DNA of 8,278 nucleotides from Candidatus Poribacteria bacterium (GCA_009835515.1 VXXH01000508.1:1-8278), one strand, 5' to 3'. Numbered from the stretch's first letter, positions 1 to 6,470 are shown. Numbers and translations are program-made. Notes: generated by a model not told the origin, from the letters alone.

Positions 1-702
1 GAACGCGATGGTGCCGATGGTGTACTTCTCGTCGAAAAGGCAAACGATGTTGATTTTCGCATGCGTTATTTTAACGCCGATGGTGGTGAAGTGGAAACGT
101 GTGGCAACGGCGCACGTTGTATCTCCAAATTCGCTTATCTGAACGGCATCGCCTCTGAACAGATGCGATTTCTGACAAACGCCGGAATTTATGAATCCGA
201 AATAGTGGGTGAGAACGTCAAAGTGCGTATGAGCGATCCGACAGATATTCGGCTGAATGTCCCACTCCAACTTGATGATGGGATGCACGCTGTCGGTTTT
301 GCAAATTCCGGCGTACCGCATGTCGTTTTCTTTGTTGATGATTTGGAAGGCACAGATGTCTATGATCTCGGACAGCAGACACGCTATCACGACAACTTCA
401 AGCCTGACGGTACGAACGCTAACTTCATCCGTATTGAGTCATCGGGGTTAATAGATATTCGGACCTACGAACGCGGCGTTGAAGATGAGACGCTCGCTTG
501 TGGAACAGGGTCAATCGCTTCCGCTATCATCGCTGCGACATTAGGCAAAGTCGAATCGCCCGTTTCTGTCAAGACCGCAAGTGGTGTCGTTTTGACGATC
601 CATTTTGAAGTAGAAAACGGAGCCGTAAAAAACGTCTATCTTGAAGGCGATGCTCGTGTTATCTACGTCGGCGAACTCACAGCAGACGCATGGAATTATT
701 AA
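1..702 (+). CDS. dapF: Diaminopimelate epimerase, 5' end cut by the window
   Basis: Converts LL- to meso-diaminopimelate in the cytoplasm, giving the lysine precursor and peptidoglycan cross-linking residue. The reading frame is open from base 1, so the N-terminus (about 40 residues by comparison with the usual ~270-280) lies upstream; the ATG at 61 is an internal methionine, not the start. Both catalytic cysteines of this cofactor-independent racemase family are present: the ETCGNGARC motif (Cys codon 100-102) and the ERGVEDETLACGTGS motif (Cys codon 499-501). NSGVPHVV and GTNANF match substrate-contacting segments, and the C-terminus has the family's EGDARVIYVGEL ending. The visible N-terminal motif reads RDGADG where the family usually has G(I/V)GADG. 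dapA follows 124 bp downstream on the same strand, supporting a shared DAP pathway locus. Identification is firm; promoter and start are not visible. Confidence 0.96.
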   Translation, partial: ERDGADGVLLVEKANDVDFRMRYFNADGGEVETCGNGARCISKFAYLNGIASEQMRFLTNAGIYESEIVGENVKVRMSDPTDIRLNVPLQLDDGMHAVGFANSGVPHVVFFVDDLEGTDVYDLGQQTRYHDNFKPDGTNANFIRIESSGLIDIRTYERGVEDETLACGTGSIASAIIAATLGKVESPVSVKTASGVVLTIHFEVENGAVKNVYLEGDARVIYVGELTADAWNY

Positions 703-703
703 A

Positions 704-778
704 AGTAGCAGGCACGTTCCATCGTGCCGTAGCCACAGTAGTAGGCACGTTCCATCGTGCCGTAGCCAAAGTAGTAGG
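704..778. repeat. 33-bp tandem repeat, two full copies plus a partial third, each full copy with a hairpin
   Basis: Copies lie at 704-736 and 737-769, with the first nine bases of a third at 770-778. The copies differ at two positions (C/T at 709/742, C/A at 736/769). Each full copy contains GGCACGTTCCATCGTGCC (711-728 and 744-761), a perfect 6-bp stem with a 6-base loop. The array starts 2 bp after the dapF stop and fills most of the dapF-dapA gap. There is no T-run behind the stems, so they are not classic intrinsic terminators. They could be REP-like dispersed repeats, mRNA-processing or stabilising hairpins, or protein sites. Confidence 0.9.
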
Positions 779-780
779 AG

Positions 781-798
781 AACCCACGCCGTTGGGTT
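781..798 (+). other. Short hairpin upstream of the dapA ribosome binding site
   Basis: AACCCA (781-786) pairs with TGGGTT (793-798) across a 6-base loop CGCCGT, directly after the 33-bp repeat array and 12 bases before the dapA AAGGAG at 811-816. The stem is distinct in sequence from the repeat hairpins but has the same 6-6-6 geometry. It may belong to the same repeat cluster or influence dapA translation. No function is demonstrated by the sequence. Confidence 0.55.
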
Positions 799-826
799 TC
801 CATAGCCAGCAAGGAGTGTTTACATC

Positions 827-1705
827 ATGTTTCAAGGCTCTTATGTTGCACTTGTCACACCGTTTAAGGACGATGAATCGCTTGATGAAGCGAAACTCAA
901 GGAACTGATACAATTTCAGCTTGACGGCGGCACACACGGCATCGTCCCGTGTGGCACAACAGGCGAATCCCCCTCGCTGTCTGAGACTGAACATGACAGG
1001 GTGATAGAACTTACAGTCGAGACCGTGAATGGACAGGTACCCGTTATCGCGGGGACTGGGTCTAACTCGACGACCCGTACACTACGCGCGACAGAACACG
1101 CCAAAGCCGCCGGTGCTGACGCTGCCCTGATTGTCACGCCCTACTATAATAAACCTACCCAAGAAGGGTTGTACGCCCACTACATGAAAATCGCGGACAC
1201 GGTGGACATCCCGATTGTTGTTTACAACGTTCCCGGACGTTGCGGGACCGACATTCTTTCGCCGACGATCGCGCGTCTTGCGGAACATCCAAACATTGTT
1301 GCGCTTAAGGAAGCGACGGGTGAACTCAAACGCGCCAGCGAAGTCGTCAACTTGTGTCCTGATGATTTCGTTGTGCTCTCTGGGGATGATGTGAACACGC
1401 TGCCGATCCTCGCTGTCGGTGGTAAGGGGGTTATCTCGGTTGTCGCGAACGTCTCCCCGGCAGACGTAGCGGAGATGTGTAACGCTTTCCACGCTGGAAA
1501 TCTCGAACTTGCACGTAAACTCCACTATAAAACGCTGCCATTGGCAGTTGATCTCTTTATTGAGACGAACCCGATTCCTGCAAAAACCGCGCTCCAGCTC
1601 ATGGGCAAGCTCAACGGTAAGTTGCGGTTGCCGCTCGCACCGATGGTTCCCGCAAATCTTGAATCCTTGCGCGAGACACTCACGGAAACAGGCCTGATTG
1701 AGTGA
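827..1705 (+). CDS. dapA: 4-hydroxy-tetrahydrodipicolinate synthase
   Basis: Cytoplasmic (beta/alpha)8 aldolase that condenses pyruvate with aspartate semialdehyde, the first committed step of the DAP/lysine pathway. At 292 residues it has the E. coli DapA length, and the key residues fall at the same numbers: Thr44-Thr45 in CGTTGES, Tyr107 in TPYYNKP, Tyr133 and Arg138 in VVYNVPGR, the Schiff-base Lys161 in ALKEATG, Gly186 in SGDD and Ile203 in GVISV. NPIPAK near 248-253 is also typical. The ATG is well placed behind AAGGAG (811-816, 10-base spacing). Related class I aldolases (N-acetylneuraminate lyase, KDG aldolase) are less likely given the full DHDPS triad and the dapF neighbour. No lysine riboswitch is visible; the upstream gap is occupied by repeats. 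An intrinsic terminator follows 8 bp after the stop. Confidence 0.97.
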   Translation: MFQGSYVALVTPFKDDESLDEAKLKELIQFQLDGGTHGIVPCGTTGESPSLSETEHDRVIELTVETVNGQVPVIAGTGSNSTTRTLRATEHAKAAGADAALIVTPYYNKPTQEGLYAHYMKIADTVDIPIVVYNVPGRCGTDILSPTIARLAEHPNIVALKEATGELKRASEVVNLCPDDFVVLSGDDVNTLPILAVGGKGVISVVANVSPADVAEMCNAFHAGNLELARKLHYKTLPLAVDLFIETNPIPAKTALQLMGKLNGKLRLPLAPMVPANLESLRETLTETGLIE

Positions 1706-1712
1706 AAAAAGT

Positions 1713-1747
1713 AGAAGGTGCAATATCCCAATCGCACCTTCTTTCTT
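1713..1747 (+). terminator. Intrinsic terminator of dapA
   Basis: AGAAGGTGC (1713-1721) pairs perfectly with GCACCTTCT (1734-1742) around a 12-base loop, and the stem runs into TTCTT on the plus strand. It begins 7 bases after the dapA stop codon. It separates the DAP genes from the membrane-protein pair, although the next gene's Shine-Dalgarno starts only 5 bases after the T-rich tail, so some readthrough is possible. Confidence 0.8.
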
Positions 1748-1764
1748 AAGTGGAGGGTATCGAA

Positions 1765-2199
1765 ATGTCCAACGGTTCCATGGAACAAGTCCAAAATCGT
1801 GTGAACTCTGACCTGCGTCGTCAGTTTCGTTCTTTTCGTGGTTTTATAAAGAAACCTGAAAAGGCTTGGTCTGCCCCCACCTTAAAATGGTTTTCACTCT
1901 ACAGTATTGGGATTTTGGCGGGCATGTGGACTTTTATTTTTCACTGGACTAAACTGGAACCGTGGATCGGATTCGCTGTGATTTCAGGAATGATAGCGAT
2001 TATTGCTGTGCCTATTCTATTCGTAGAGAACGTGCGGCTAACTGGTAAATCTCACAATGGACAACCCCAAATCAACCGCTACATCAGTGCCATTATATTT
2101 ATTGGGTTTGCCATTGTTAGCGCATTAGTAGGTTGGTTCGCGGGGACATCGGTGAGGAAATTCATAGAGATTGTTACATCCAACCCTATGTCGCGATAA
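1765..2199 (+). CDS. Small membrane protein of unknown function, three predicted TM helices (paralogue A)
   Basis: 144 residues; I do not recognise a named family. The ATG at 1765 is preferred because GGAGGG (1752-1757) sits 7 bases upstream; the in-frame GTG at 1750 would overlap that ribosome site. The first ~35 residues are polar and arginine/lysine-rich (LRRQFRSFRGFIKK), then come three hydrophobic segments at about 42-61, 67-88 and 106-127. Between helices 2 and 3 lies PILFVENVRLT (83-93), and the third helix ends in GWFAGT (123-128) before a short tail with FIEI (133-136). The same landmarks occur at the same residue numbers in the next gene, so the two are tandem paralogues. No signal peptide cleavage site, catalytic motif or cysteine pair is visible. 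It follows the dapA terminator, so it may have its own promoter, which I could not locate. A role in the inner membrane is inferred only from hydrophobicity. Confidence 0.8.
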   Translation: MSNGSMEQVQNRVNSDLRRQFRSFRGFIKKPEKAWSAPTLKWFSLYSIGILAGMWTFIFHWTKLEPWIGFAVISGMIAIIAVPILFVENVRLTGKSHNGQPQINRYISAIIFIGFAIVSALVGWFAGTSVRKFIEIVTSNPMSR

Positions 2200-2254
2200 A
2201 ATATTTCCTACCGCGACTCACGACATAGCCGAACCATAATTGGGAAAAGTCAAA

Positions 2255-2878
2255 ATGTTTGATAATTCTACGAATCAAACACCGGATTACATCAATACTG
2301 ACCCACAGCAGCCCCTCGACGCTTCCGATAGCGTCGTAAAGACATCACAAAAACCGTGGAACCTGCCGACTTTAGAGCGCGCCTTGCTTACTGTTACCGG
2401 GTTCTTAGCATATTTTTTGGCGTTTCGCTTTGGTAGAACTTTGGTGGAGTGGCAGTTCGGCTTGACGATAATCCTATCCACAGTACTGGCTATTACTGTT
2501 CCTGCGCTGTATGTGGAAAATAAACGTTTAACCAACCAACTCAGCGATGGACACTTCTGTATTTTCTGTTACATCGGAAGCATTGGGTTAGCTGGACTGA
2601 CTATGCTTCCCGTATTCTTTGCTTGGATCGGCGGAACAATAACATACAAATTGATAGCACCTTTAGTACTATTCGTAATTCTTTTTCCTTCGATCCTATA
2701 TCTGGAAAACGAACGTGTAAGCAGCCAACTCAGTGAAGAAGTCACCGAACCCCGTACTTTCAGGCATGCTCTTGCTTTTGTTGCACTCGCTATTATCGTA
2801 GGAGGGATAGGTTGGATCGTAGGAACGGGGACGCACATGTTCATAGAAATAGCAGTGCCAAAAGTGACACTGCTATAA
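2255..2878 (+). CDS. Membrane protein of unknown function with an internal 63-residue repeat (paralogue B)
   Basis: 207 residues, five predicted TM segments (about 42-59, 66-87, 104-128, 132-150, 171-191); no known family recognised. The ATG at 2255 is chosen over an in-frame TTG at 2240; a weak GGGA lies at 2242-2245. Residues 33-128 align without gaps to the upstream protein, about 34 identities in 96 by my hand count, sharing K33, W35, PTL (38-40), P83, EN.RLT (88-93), Y106 and W..GT (124-128). A second copy of the two-helix module follows at an exact offset of 63 residues: EN.R at 151-154, GW..GT at 186-191, FIEI at 196-199. The last matches FIEI at 133-136 of the upstream protein. The N-terminal tail is acidic/polar, unlike the basic tail of its paralogue. 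It is 55 bp downstream of paralogue A and probably co-transcribed. Confidence 0.8.
   Translation: MFDNSTNQTPDYINTDPQQPLDASDSVVKTSQKPWNLPTLERALLTVTGFLAYFLAFRFGRTLVEWQFGLTIILSTVLAITVPALYVENKRLTNQLSDGHFCIFCYIGSIGLAGLTMLPVFFAWIGGTITYKLIAPLVLFVILFPSILYLENERVSSQLSEEVTEPRTFRHALAFVALAIIVGGIGWIVGTGTHMFIEIAVPKVTLL
2849..2876 (-). terminator. Possible terminator hairpin between convergent genes
   Basis: ATAGCAGTG (2849-2857) pairs perfectly with CACTGCTAT (2868-2876) around a 10-base loop. The stem lies inside the last codons of membrane paralogue B and its right arm ends on the first base of the TAA stop. On the minus strand the hairpin is followed by TTTCT, a modest U-tract, so it better suits the gene arriving from the right, which ends at 2903. 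On the plus strand an A-run follows and there is no U-tract. Confidence 0.4.
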
Positions 2879-2902
2879 AAAACACAAACCACCTATTTAT
2901 TC

Positions 2903-4231
2903 TCACTGTGATTCTGCTAAAAATTCGTCTGGCAATAACTTGTGCACGGTATCAATCACCAGCTGCTCAACACCCGGCGCAAAAGGGGTCGGTGGTCCGA
3001 AATAGAGCATGGCACCACCACCCTCATAACCCCCTTCCGCTAACACCCGCTCCGACGGAATATAACACGGAAACGCGTTCGCGTATGCGCCTACCCACAA
3101 CCGTTCCACATCTAATTCTCGCTTCAAGCGTAGCGAATAATCGACGACGACCTCACTCGCCAGGAAAACCACTGCCAATTCCTCACCGAATGTCCACGTC
3201 TGTATGGGATAGGAGAGTTCCGTTTGTATCGACTCGCCCCGCTGCAGGGTTTCAAGATGTTTTTGGGCATGATAGGCATCATGACCACCTGCTGCTACAC
3301 GTGCTTCCCATTCTTCACGCGTCGGCAATGTATCAAACGGCAAATTAACGCGTTCAAATGCCCCTGTCGGGACGCTGGTAAGCGGTGTTGTACCGCTTAC
3401 CAGTAGACGCTGAACCTCCTGTGATAGTGATTCACCGTGTGCTTTCGCGTATGCGAGACGGGTATTGAAAACCTCTTCTTGTCCATCAGGCATCGGCATC
3501 ATCCGGGATTCAGGATTCGCATCTCCACCACATCCAATCGTAATTAAAGCCGTTACACCCGGAAGCACCTTTTGGATTTCTTCTTGTGCAAACCCGGCCC
3601 AATCGCCACAGATATGGTTATCTGTACCTGCCAACGTTGTGCAATGGCAGGCATAACTTGCCCATACAGCGCGCAAATGCCCGTCTAAATCCCTGACTTG
3701 TACGCACGGTAATGAATGATCTACGGGACCGCCTTCTGTCCTCCGATTCTTGGCGAAACCGAGTTCACCGATGCTCCATGTCAATTTTGCGGGTTCTCGA
3801 TTCGCGAGTGCTTCCAGTGCGACGGCTTCCATCCAATCCTTAAATTGACGGGTGTATCGGTCTATCGTTTCCTGTTGGTCGGGTGGTATATCTGTGCTAA
3901 ACAGGAACGGTGCAGCGTTTGTGAGACACGGCGCACTATGTGTATGCGTAAAACATGCCGCAAAATGGGCACGCGAAATGCCTGTCTTTTCTTTCACGCG
4001 CCGCGACACTTCTTCTGTCAACTCGTCCGGTAAACCACAATTTTCAACTGTCACGAGGACAACGGGGTCATCCGAATCACTGCCAATCGCGAGGGCTTTC
4101 GCCCATATCCGTTGGATGATACCGTCGGATTCCGTGCGGCGACTCCCGTAGCCACTGAGCCGTATCGGATAATCGGGTGTAATATCCACTTCTGCAACGC
4201 CAACTTCTATAACACCATTGTTATCTGCCAT
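2903..4231 (-). CDS. Neutral/alkaline non-lysosomal ceramidase N-terminal-domain-like metal hydrolase
   Basis: 442 residues, no signal peptide, so probably cytoplasmic. The ATG at 4231 follows a strong AGGAGG (4239-4244, 7-base spacing). Opening IEVGVAEVDITPDYPIRLSGYG (8-29) and FTHTHSAP (94-101) are hallmarks of the neutral ceramidase N-terminal family (PF04734). By comparison with Pseudomonas ceramidase, likely zinc ligands are His96, His196 (SYACHC), Glu360 (LASE) and Tyr402 (GGYEGG); this mapping is my inference by motif. The ceramidase nucleophile serine, in GDVSPN, is replaced here: GCGGDANP (233-240) has no serine. The protein also lacks the C-terminal domain of true ceramidases (about 650 residues). 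It is therefore probably a different amidase/esterase-type metal hydrolase with unknown substrate. It lies 82 bp downstream of the ABC ATPase gene on the same strand. Confidence 0.8.
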   Translation of the reverse strand: MADNNGVIEVGVAEVDITPDYPIRLSGYGSRRTESDGIIQRIWAKALAIGSDSDDPVVLVTVENCGLPDELTEEVSRRVKEKTGISRAHFAACFTHTHSAPCLTNAAPFLFSTDIPPDQQETIDRYTRQFKDWMEAVALEALANREPAKLTWSIGELGFAKNRRTEGGPVDHSLPCVQVRDLDGHLRAVWASYACHCTTLAGTDNHICGDWAGFAQEEIQKVLPGVTALITIGCGGDANPESRMMPMPDGQEEVFNTRLAYAKAHGESLSQEVQRLLVSGTTPLTSVPTGAFERVNLPFDTLPTREEWEARVAAGGHDAYHAQKHLETLQRGESIQTELSYPIQTWTFGEELAVVFLASEVVVDYSLRLKRELDVERLWVGAYANAFPCYIPSERVLAEGGYEGGGAMLYFGPPTPFAPGVEQLVIDTVHKLLPDEFLAESQ

Positions 4232-4313
4232 GTGGGTTCCTCCTTGCGTTTAGAATTGTCCGGTAAATGTGAACAGATGTCTGTCTGAATCGTAAAGGTA
4301 TCGACATCTCACG

Positions 4314-5237
4314 TTATTGGGCATCCACACTCATCACTTCAGCGAAAACATCTTCCAACGAGTGACTCACTTCACGTAACTGCCGGAGCTGTACACCGGT
4401 ATCGTAAGCGAGTTTGAAAAAGAATTTTGTGCCTGTCGCTTCCTGACTTTCGGACGTAACCCGTAAGTGGTTGCCAGGACGTACTTCAACCTGATAATTC
4501 TGACGTTCCAAAGCAGCGATATAAGTCTCGCTGTCACCTACAATCCGCAGATCAAAGGCTTGTCCTTTGTCTTTTTTCAGGGACTCTATCTGCCCTTGGA
4601 TAACAACACTCCCGTGCGAAAGTGCGATGATCTCATGGCACGCAAACTCTACATCGGGCAGCAGATGCGAAGATAAAATCACATTGATGCCTTTATCAGA
4701 TGAGATGTCCTTAACAAGTTCAAGCATCTCCTCCCTACCACTGGTATCCATTCCGTTGGTCGGTTCATCAAGGAGGAGCAACTTTGGATCGTGTATCAAT
4801 GCCTGTGCTAATTTCACCCGCTGTTTCATGCCCGCCGAGTAGCCATCTATGGTTCGGTAACGCTCTTCATCTAAACCGACGTAATAAAGCACCTCGTGTG
4901 CACGTTGCATCGCATCGCGCCTTGGCATCCCACACAACTCTCCCGCGTAAGCGACGAGTTGGACAGCGTTCATACCGAGTATCAAACACTCGTCTTCTGG
5001 CATGTACCCCACCTGTCTGCGGATGCCTAACGGCTCTTTCTGCACGTCCAACCCAAACACGGCTGCTGTGCCTTGATTCGGTTGGACAAAGCCGAGCAGG
5101 GTCTTCAGTAATGTGCTTTTCCCGGCACCGTTCGGTCCGAGCAGACCGACAGCACCACCTTGCACCTCCAGCGAGAGGTTATCTAACGCAGCCGTCGTAC
5201 CAAAAAAGAGCGAGACATTTTTAATTTCAATGAGCAT
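4314..5237 (-). CDS. ABC-2-type exporter ATP-binding protein
   Basis: 307-residue cytoplasmic ATPase that would power an ABC-2-type membrane exporter. Motifs in order: Walker A GPNGAGKST (34-42), the YMPED Q-loop region (78-82) with Pro-Glu instead of a clear Gln as often seen in this class, signature YSAGMKQR (133-140), Walker B LLLLDEPT (153-160) with Glu158, D-loop NGMD (161-164), and switch His191 in SSHLL. The C-terminal ~85 residues end in SHSLEDVFAEV, the tail typical of drug, lipid or gliding-type ABC-2 ATPases. An upstream in-frame TTG at 5276 could add 13 residues but lies inside a hairpin without a ribosome site; the ATG at 5237 is preferred, with AAGGT upstream at a long 12-base spacing. 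No permease gene is adjacent: alr lies upstream and the ceramidase-like gene downstream. The substrate cannot be inferred. Confidence 0.92.
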   Translation of the reverse strand: MLIEIKNVSLFFGTTAALDNLSLEVQGGAVGLLGPNGAGKSTLLKTLLGFVQPNQGTAAVFGLDVQKEPLGIRRQVGYMPEDECLILGMNAVQLVAYAGELCGMPRRDAMQRAHEVLYYVGLDEERYRTIDGYSAGMKQRVKLAQALIHDPKLLLLDEPTNGMDTSGREEMLELVKDISSDKGINVILSSHLLPDVEFACHEIIALSHGSVVIQGQIESLKKDKGQAFDLRIVGDSETYIAALERQNYQVEVRPGNHLRVTSESQEATGTKFFFKLAYDTGVQLRQLREVSHSLEDVFAEVMSVDAQ

Positions 5238-5258
5238 TTTTAATTCTGGACCTTGCTG

Positions 5259-5281
5259 TGGTCTTTCCGTTGTCAAGACCA
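5259..5281 (-). other. Hairpin in the leader of the ABC ATPase gene
   Basis: TGGTCTT (5259-5265 on the plus strand) pairs with AAGACCA (5275-5281) around a 9-base loop. It sits 21 bases upstream of the preferred ATG at 5237, in a leader of about 110 nt predicted from the promoter at 5356-5383. It spans the alternative TTG start codon. There is no T-run, so it is not a terminator; it could affect translation or be chance. Confidence 0.4.
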
Positions 5282-5355
5282 GCGGATATTGATTAGGTTT
5301 GTTCGTCTTTAAGGTCGTGTTTATCCTCTTGTAGGAGCAAACTGTGCTGGTGACC

Positions 5356-5383
5356 TTTATACCCTTTAACTTTGACGGGACAA
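5356..5383 (-). promoter_or_regulatory. Candidate sigma70-type promoter for the ABC ATPase gene
   Basis: On the minus strand TTGTCC (5378-5383, four of six consensus bases) and TATAAA (5356-5361, five of six) are separated by 16 bases. They lie at the end of alr and start of the gap, giving a predicted start near 5349 and a leader of about 110 nt before the ATG at 5237. Readthrough from alr is equally possible, because no terminator is seen after alr. Confidence 0.45.
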
Positions 5384-5387
5384 AGCA

Positions 5388-6470
5388 TTAGATATACTTT
5401 TTGGGTACACGTGCCCCAATCTGCGTCAGGATTTCATAAGAGATCGTTCCGGCGCGATGTGCAACTTCATCAACCGTAATTTCCGTGTTCTGTTGCTTGC
5501 CGATCAGCACAACCGCATCACCGACAGATACGTTATCTGTCGGTTCTAAACGTACCACGCTCACGTCCATGCAAACTCTGCCGATAATCGGGCGGCGCGC
5601 CCCTCCAATTAACACCTCACCAACACCAGAAAGCGCACGCGGATAACCGTCGCCGTAACCTACTTGTACCATCGCCACACGGGTTTGACGTGGTGCTTTA
5701 TATGTTAACCCATAACTTACGCCTTCGCCTTCTGCAATAGAACCGATCCAGCCGATCCGGGTCTTCCATGTGAGAGCAGGTTCTAACTTAATGGGTCTTT
5801 CGGATGCGGGGTAAACGCCATAGAGACTCAAACCTGGACGCACAGCGTCGAAATATGCTTCTGGTATTGCGAGTGCAGCCGCGCTGTTCGCTGCGTGGAT
5901 CAATTCGCCACCATTGGCAATTTCTTTAAGCACAGACGAAAACCTGTCGAGTTGAATAAAAACAAAACGCTTATCCGTCTCGTCCGCGGTAGCAAGATGT
6001 GTAAAGAACCCTTCAACATCAAGTCGGGGCAGTGTCTGTAGCCTATTCAGGAATTGCACCGCTTCCGCCCAATAAACGCCACTTCTGTTCATGCCTGTAT
6101 TGATATTGACATGGACGCGGACAATTTTTGAGGCGACATCGTTTAATCTATCCGCGAATTCCCAATCGCCGATTGTCGGTGTCAATTCGTGCGCAACGAT
6201 TTGCACCGCCTGTTCCGAGAGAGAGCTGAAAAGGACAAGAATCGGTTCACGGATACCCGCCTGACGTAACGCTACACCTTCCGCAATCGTTGCAACGGCA
6301 AACATATCAACGACTGGACGCAACGTCTCTGTAACAGGTACGACACCGTGTCCGTAGGCATCCGCTTTCACGACAGCGATTAAGCGTTTTCCGGTATATG
6401 CTTTGATTGCTTCAGCGTTTCGTCGGATTGCCCCGAGATCAATTTCAGTGTATGTTCGGAAATAACCCAT
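5388..6470 (-). CDS. alr: Alanine racemase, PLP-dependent
   Basis: Interconverts L- and D-alanine in the cytoplasm, supplying D-Ala for peptidoglycan. At 360 residues it has the typical length. The fold III PLP lysine is Lys35 in AVVKADAYGHG (32-42). Other family marks are NTGMNRSG (124-131) with Arg129, HAANSAA (192-198), RPGLSLYG (211-218) with the PLP-contacting tyrosine, the second catalytic base Tyr253 in VSYGLTY, GYGDGYPR (271-278), CMD (300-302) and the C-terminal RVPKKY. The start ATG at 6470 has AAGGT 8 bases upstream. An excellent promoter at 6501-6530 would give a leader of only about 24 nt, so alr is probably transcribed on its own rather than only from the permease genes. Together with dapF/dapA on the other strand, it places two peptidoglycan amino-acid routes side by side. 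Confidence 0.97.
   Translation of the reverse strand: MGYFRTYTEIDLGAIRRNAEAIKAYTGKRLIAVVKADAYGHGVVPVTETLRPVVDMFAVATIAEGVALRQAGIREPILVLFSSLSEQAVQIVAHELTPTIGDWEFADRLNDVASKIVRVHVNINTGMNRSGVYWAEAVQFLNRLQTLPRLDVEGFFTHLATADETDKRFVFIQLDRFSSVLKEIANGGELIHAANSAAALAIPEAYFDAVRPGLSLYGVYPASERPIKLEPALTWKTRIGWIGSIAEGEGVSYGLTYKAPRQTRVAMVQVGYGDGYPRALSGVGEVLIGGARRPIIGRVCMDVSVVRLEPTDNVSVGDAVVLIGKQQNTEITVDEVAHRAGTISYEILTQIGARVPKKYI

Noticed and set aside
703..826. Possible lysine riboswitch upstream of dapA
   Set aside because: The 124-bp gap is filled by tandem repeats and simple hairpins and has no room for the large conserved lysine riboswitch fold.
690..908. A 72-codon plus-strand frame spanning the dapF-dapA gap with repeated GTFHRAVA peptides
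   Set aside because: It overlaps the end of dapF and the start of dapA, has no ribosome site, and its repetitive peptide is simply the 33-bp DNA repeat read in frame.
1082..1723. A 213-codon minus-strand frame antisense to dapA
   Set aside because: It lies opposite a gene with all catalytic residues intact, runs through the terminator, and its protein has no recognisable motif; it is a shadow frame.
1750..1764. GTG start adding five residues to paralogue A
   Set aside because: The GTG overlaps the GGAGGG Shine-Dalgarno that is ideally placed for the ATG at 1765.
2186..2228. Inverted repeat CTATGTCG/CGACATAG around the stop of paralogue A
   Set aside because: An 8-bp stem with a 27-base loop and no T-rich tail; too weak to call a terminator.
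2812..3348. A 178-codon plus-strand frame crossing from paralogue B into the ceramidase-like gene
   Set aside because: It overlaps two well-supported genes, has no ribosome site, and its composition is that of an antisense shadow.
4275..4309. Inverted repeat AGATGTC/GACATCT with a 21-base loop between the ABC ATPase and ceramidase-like genes
   Set aside because: The 7-bp stem has a long loop and no T-run follows, so it is not a convincing terminator or operator; it may be chance.
5238..5276. TTG start adding 13 residues to the ABC ATPase
   Set aside because: It lies within a hairpin, lacks a ribosome site, and the added residues precede the usual beginning of this ATPase family; not fully excluded.
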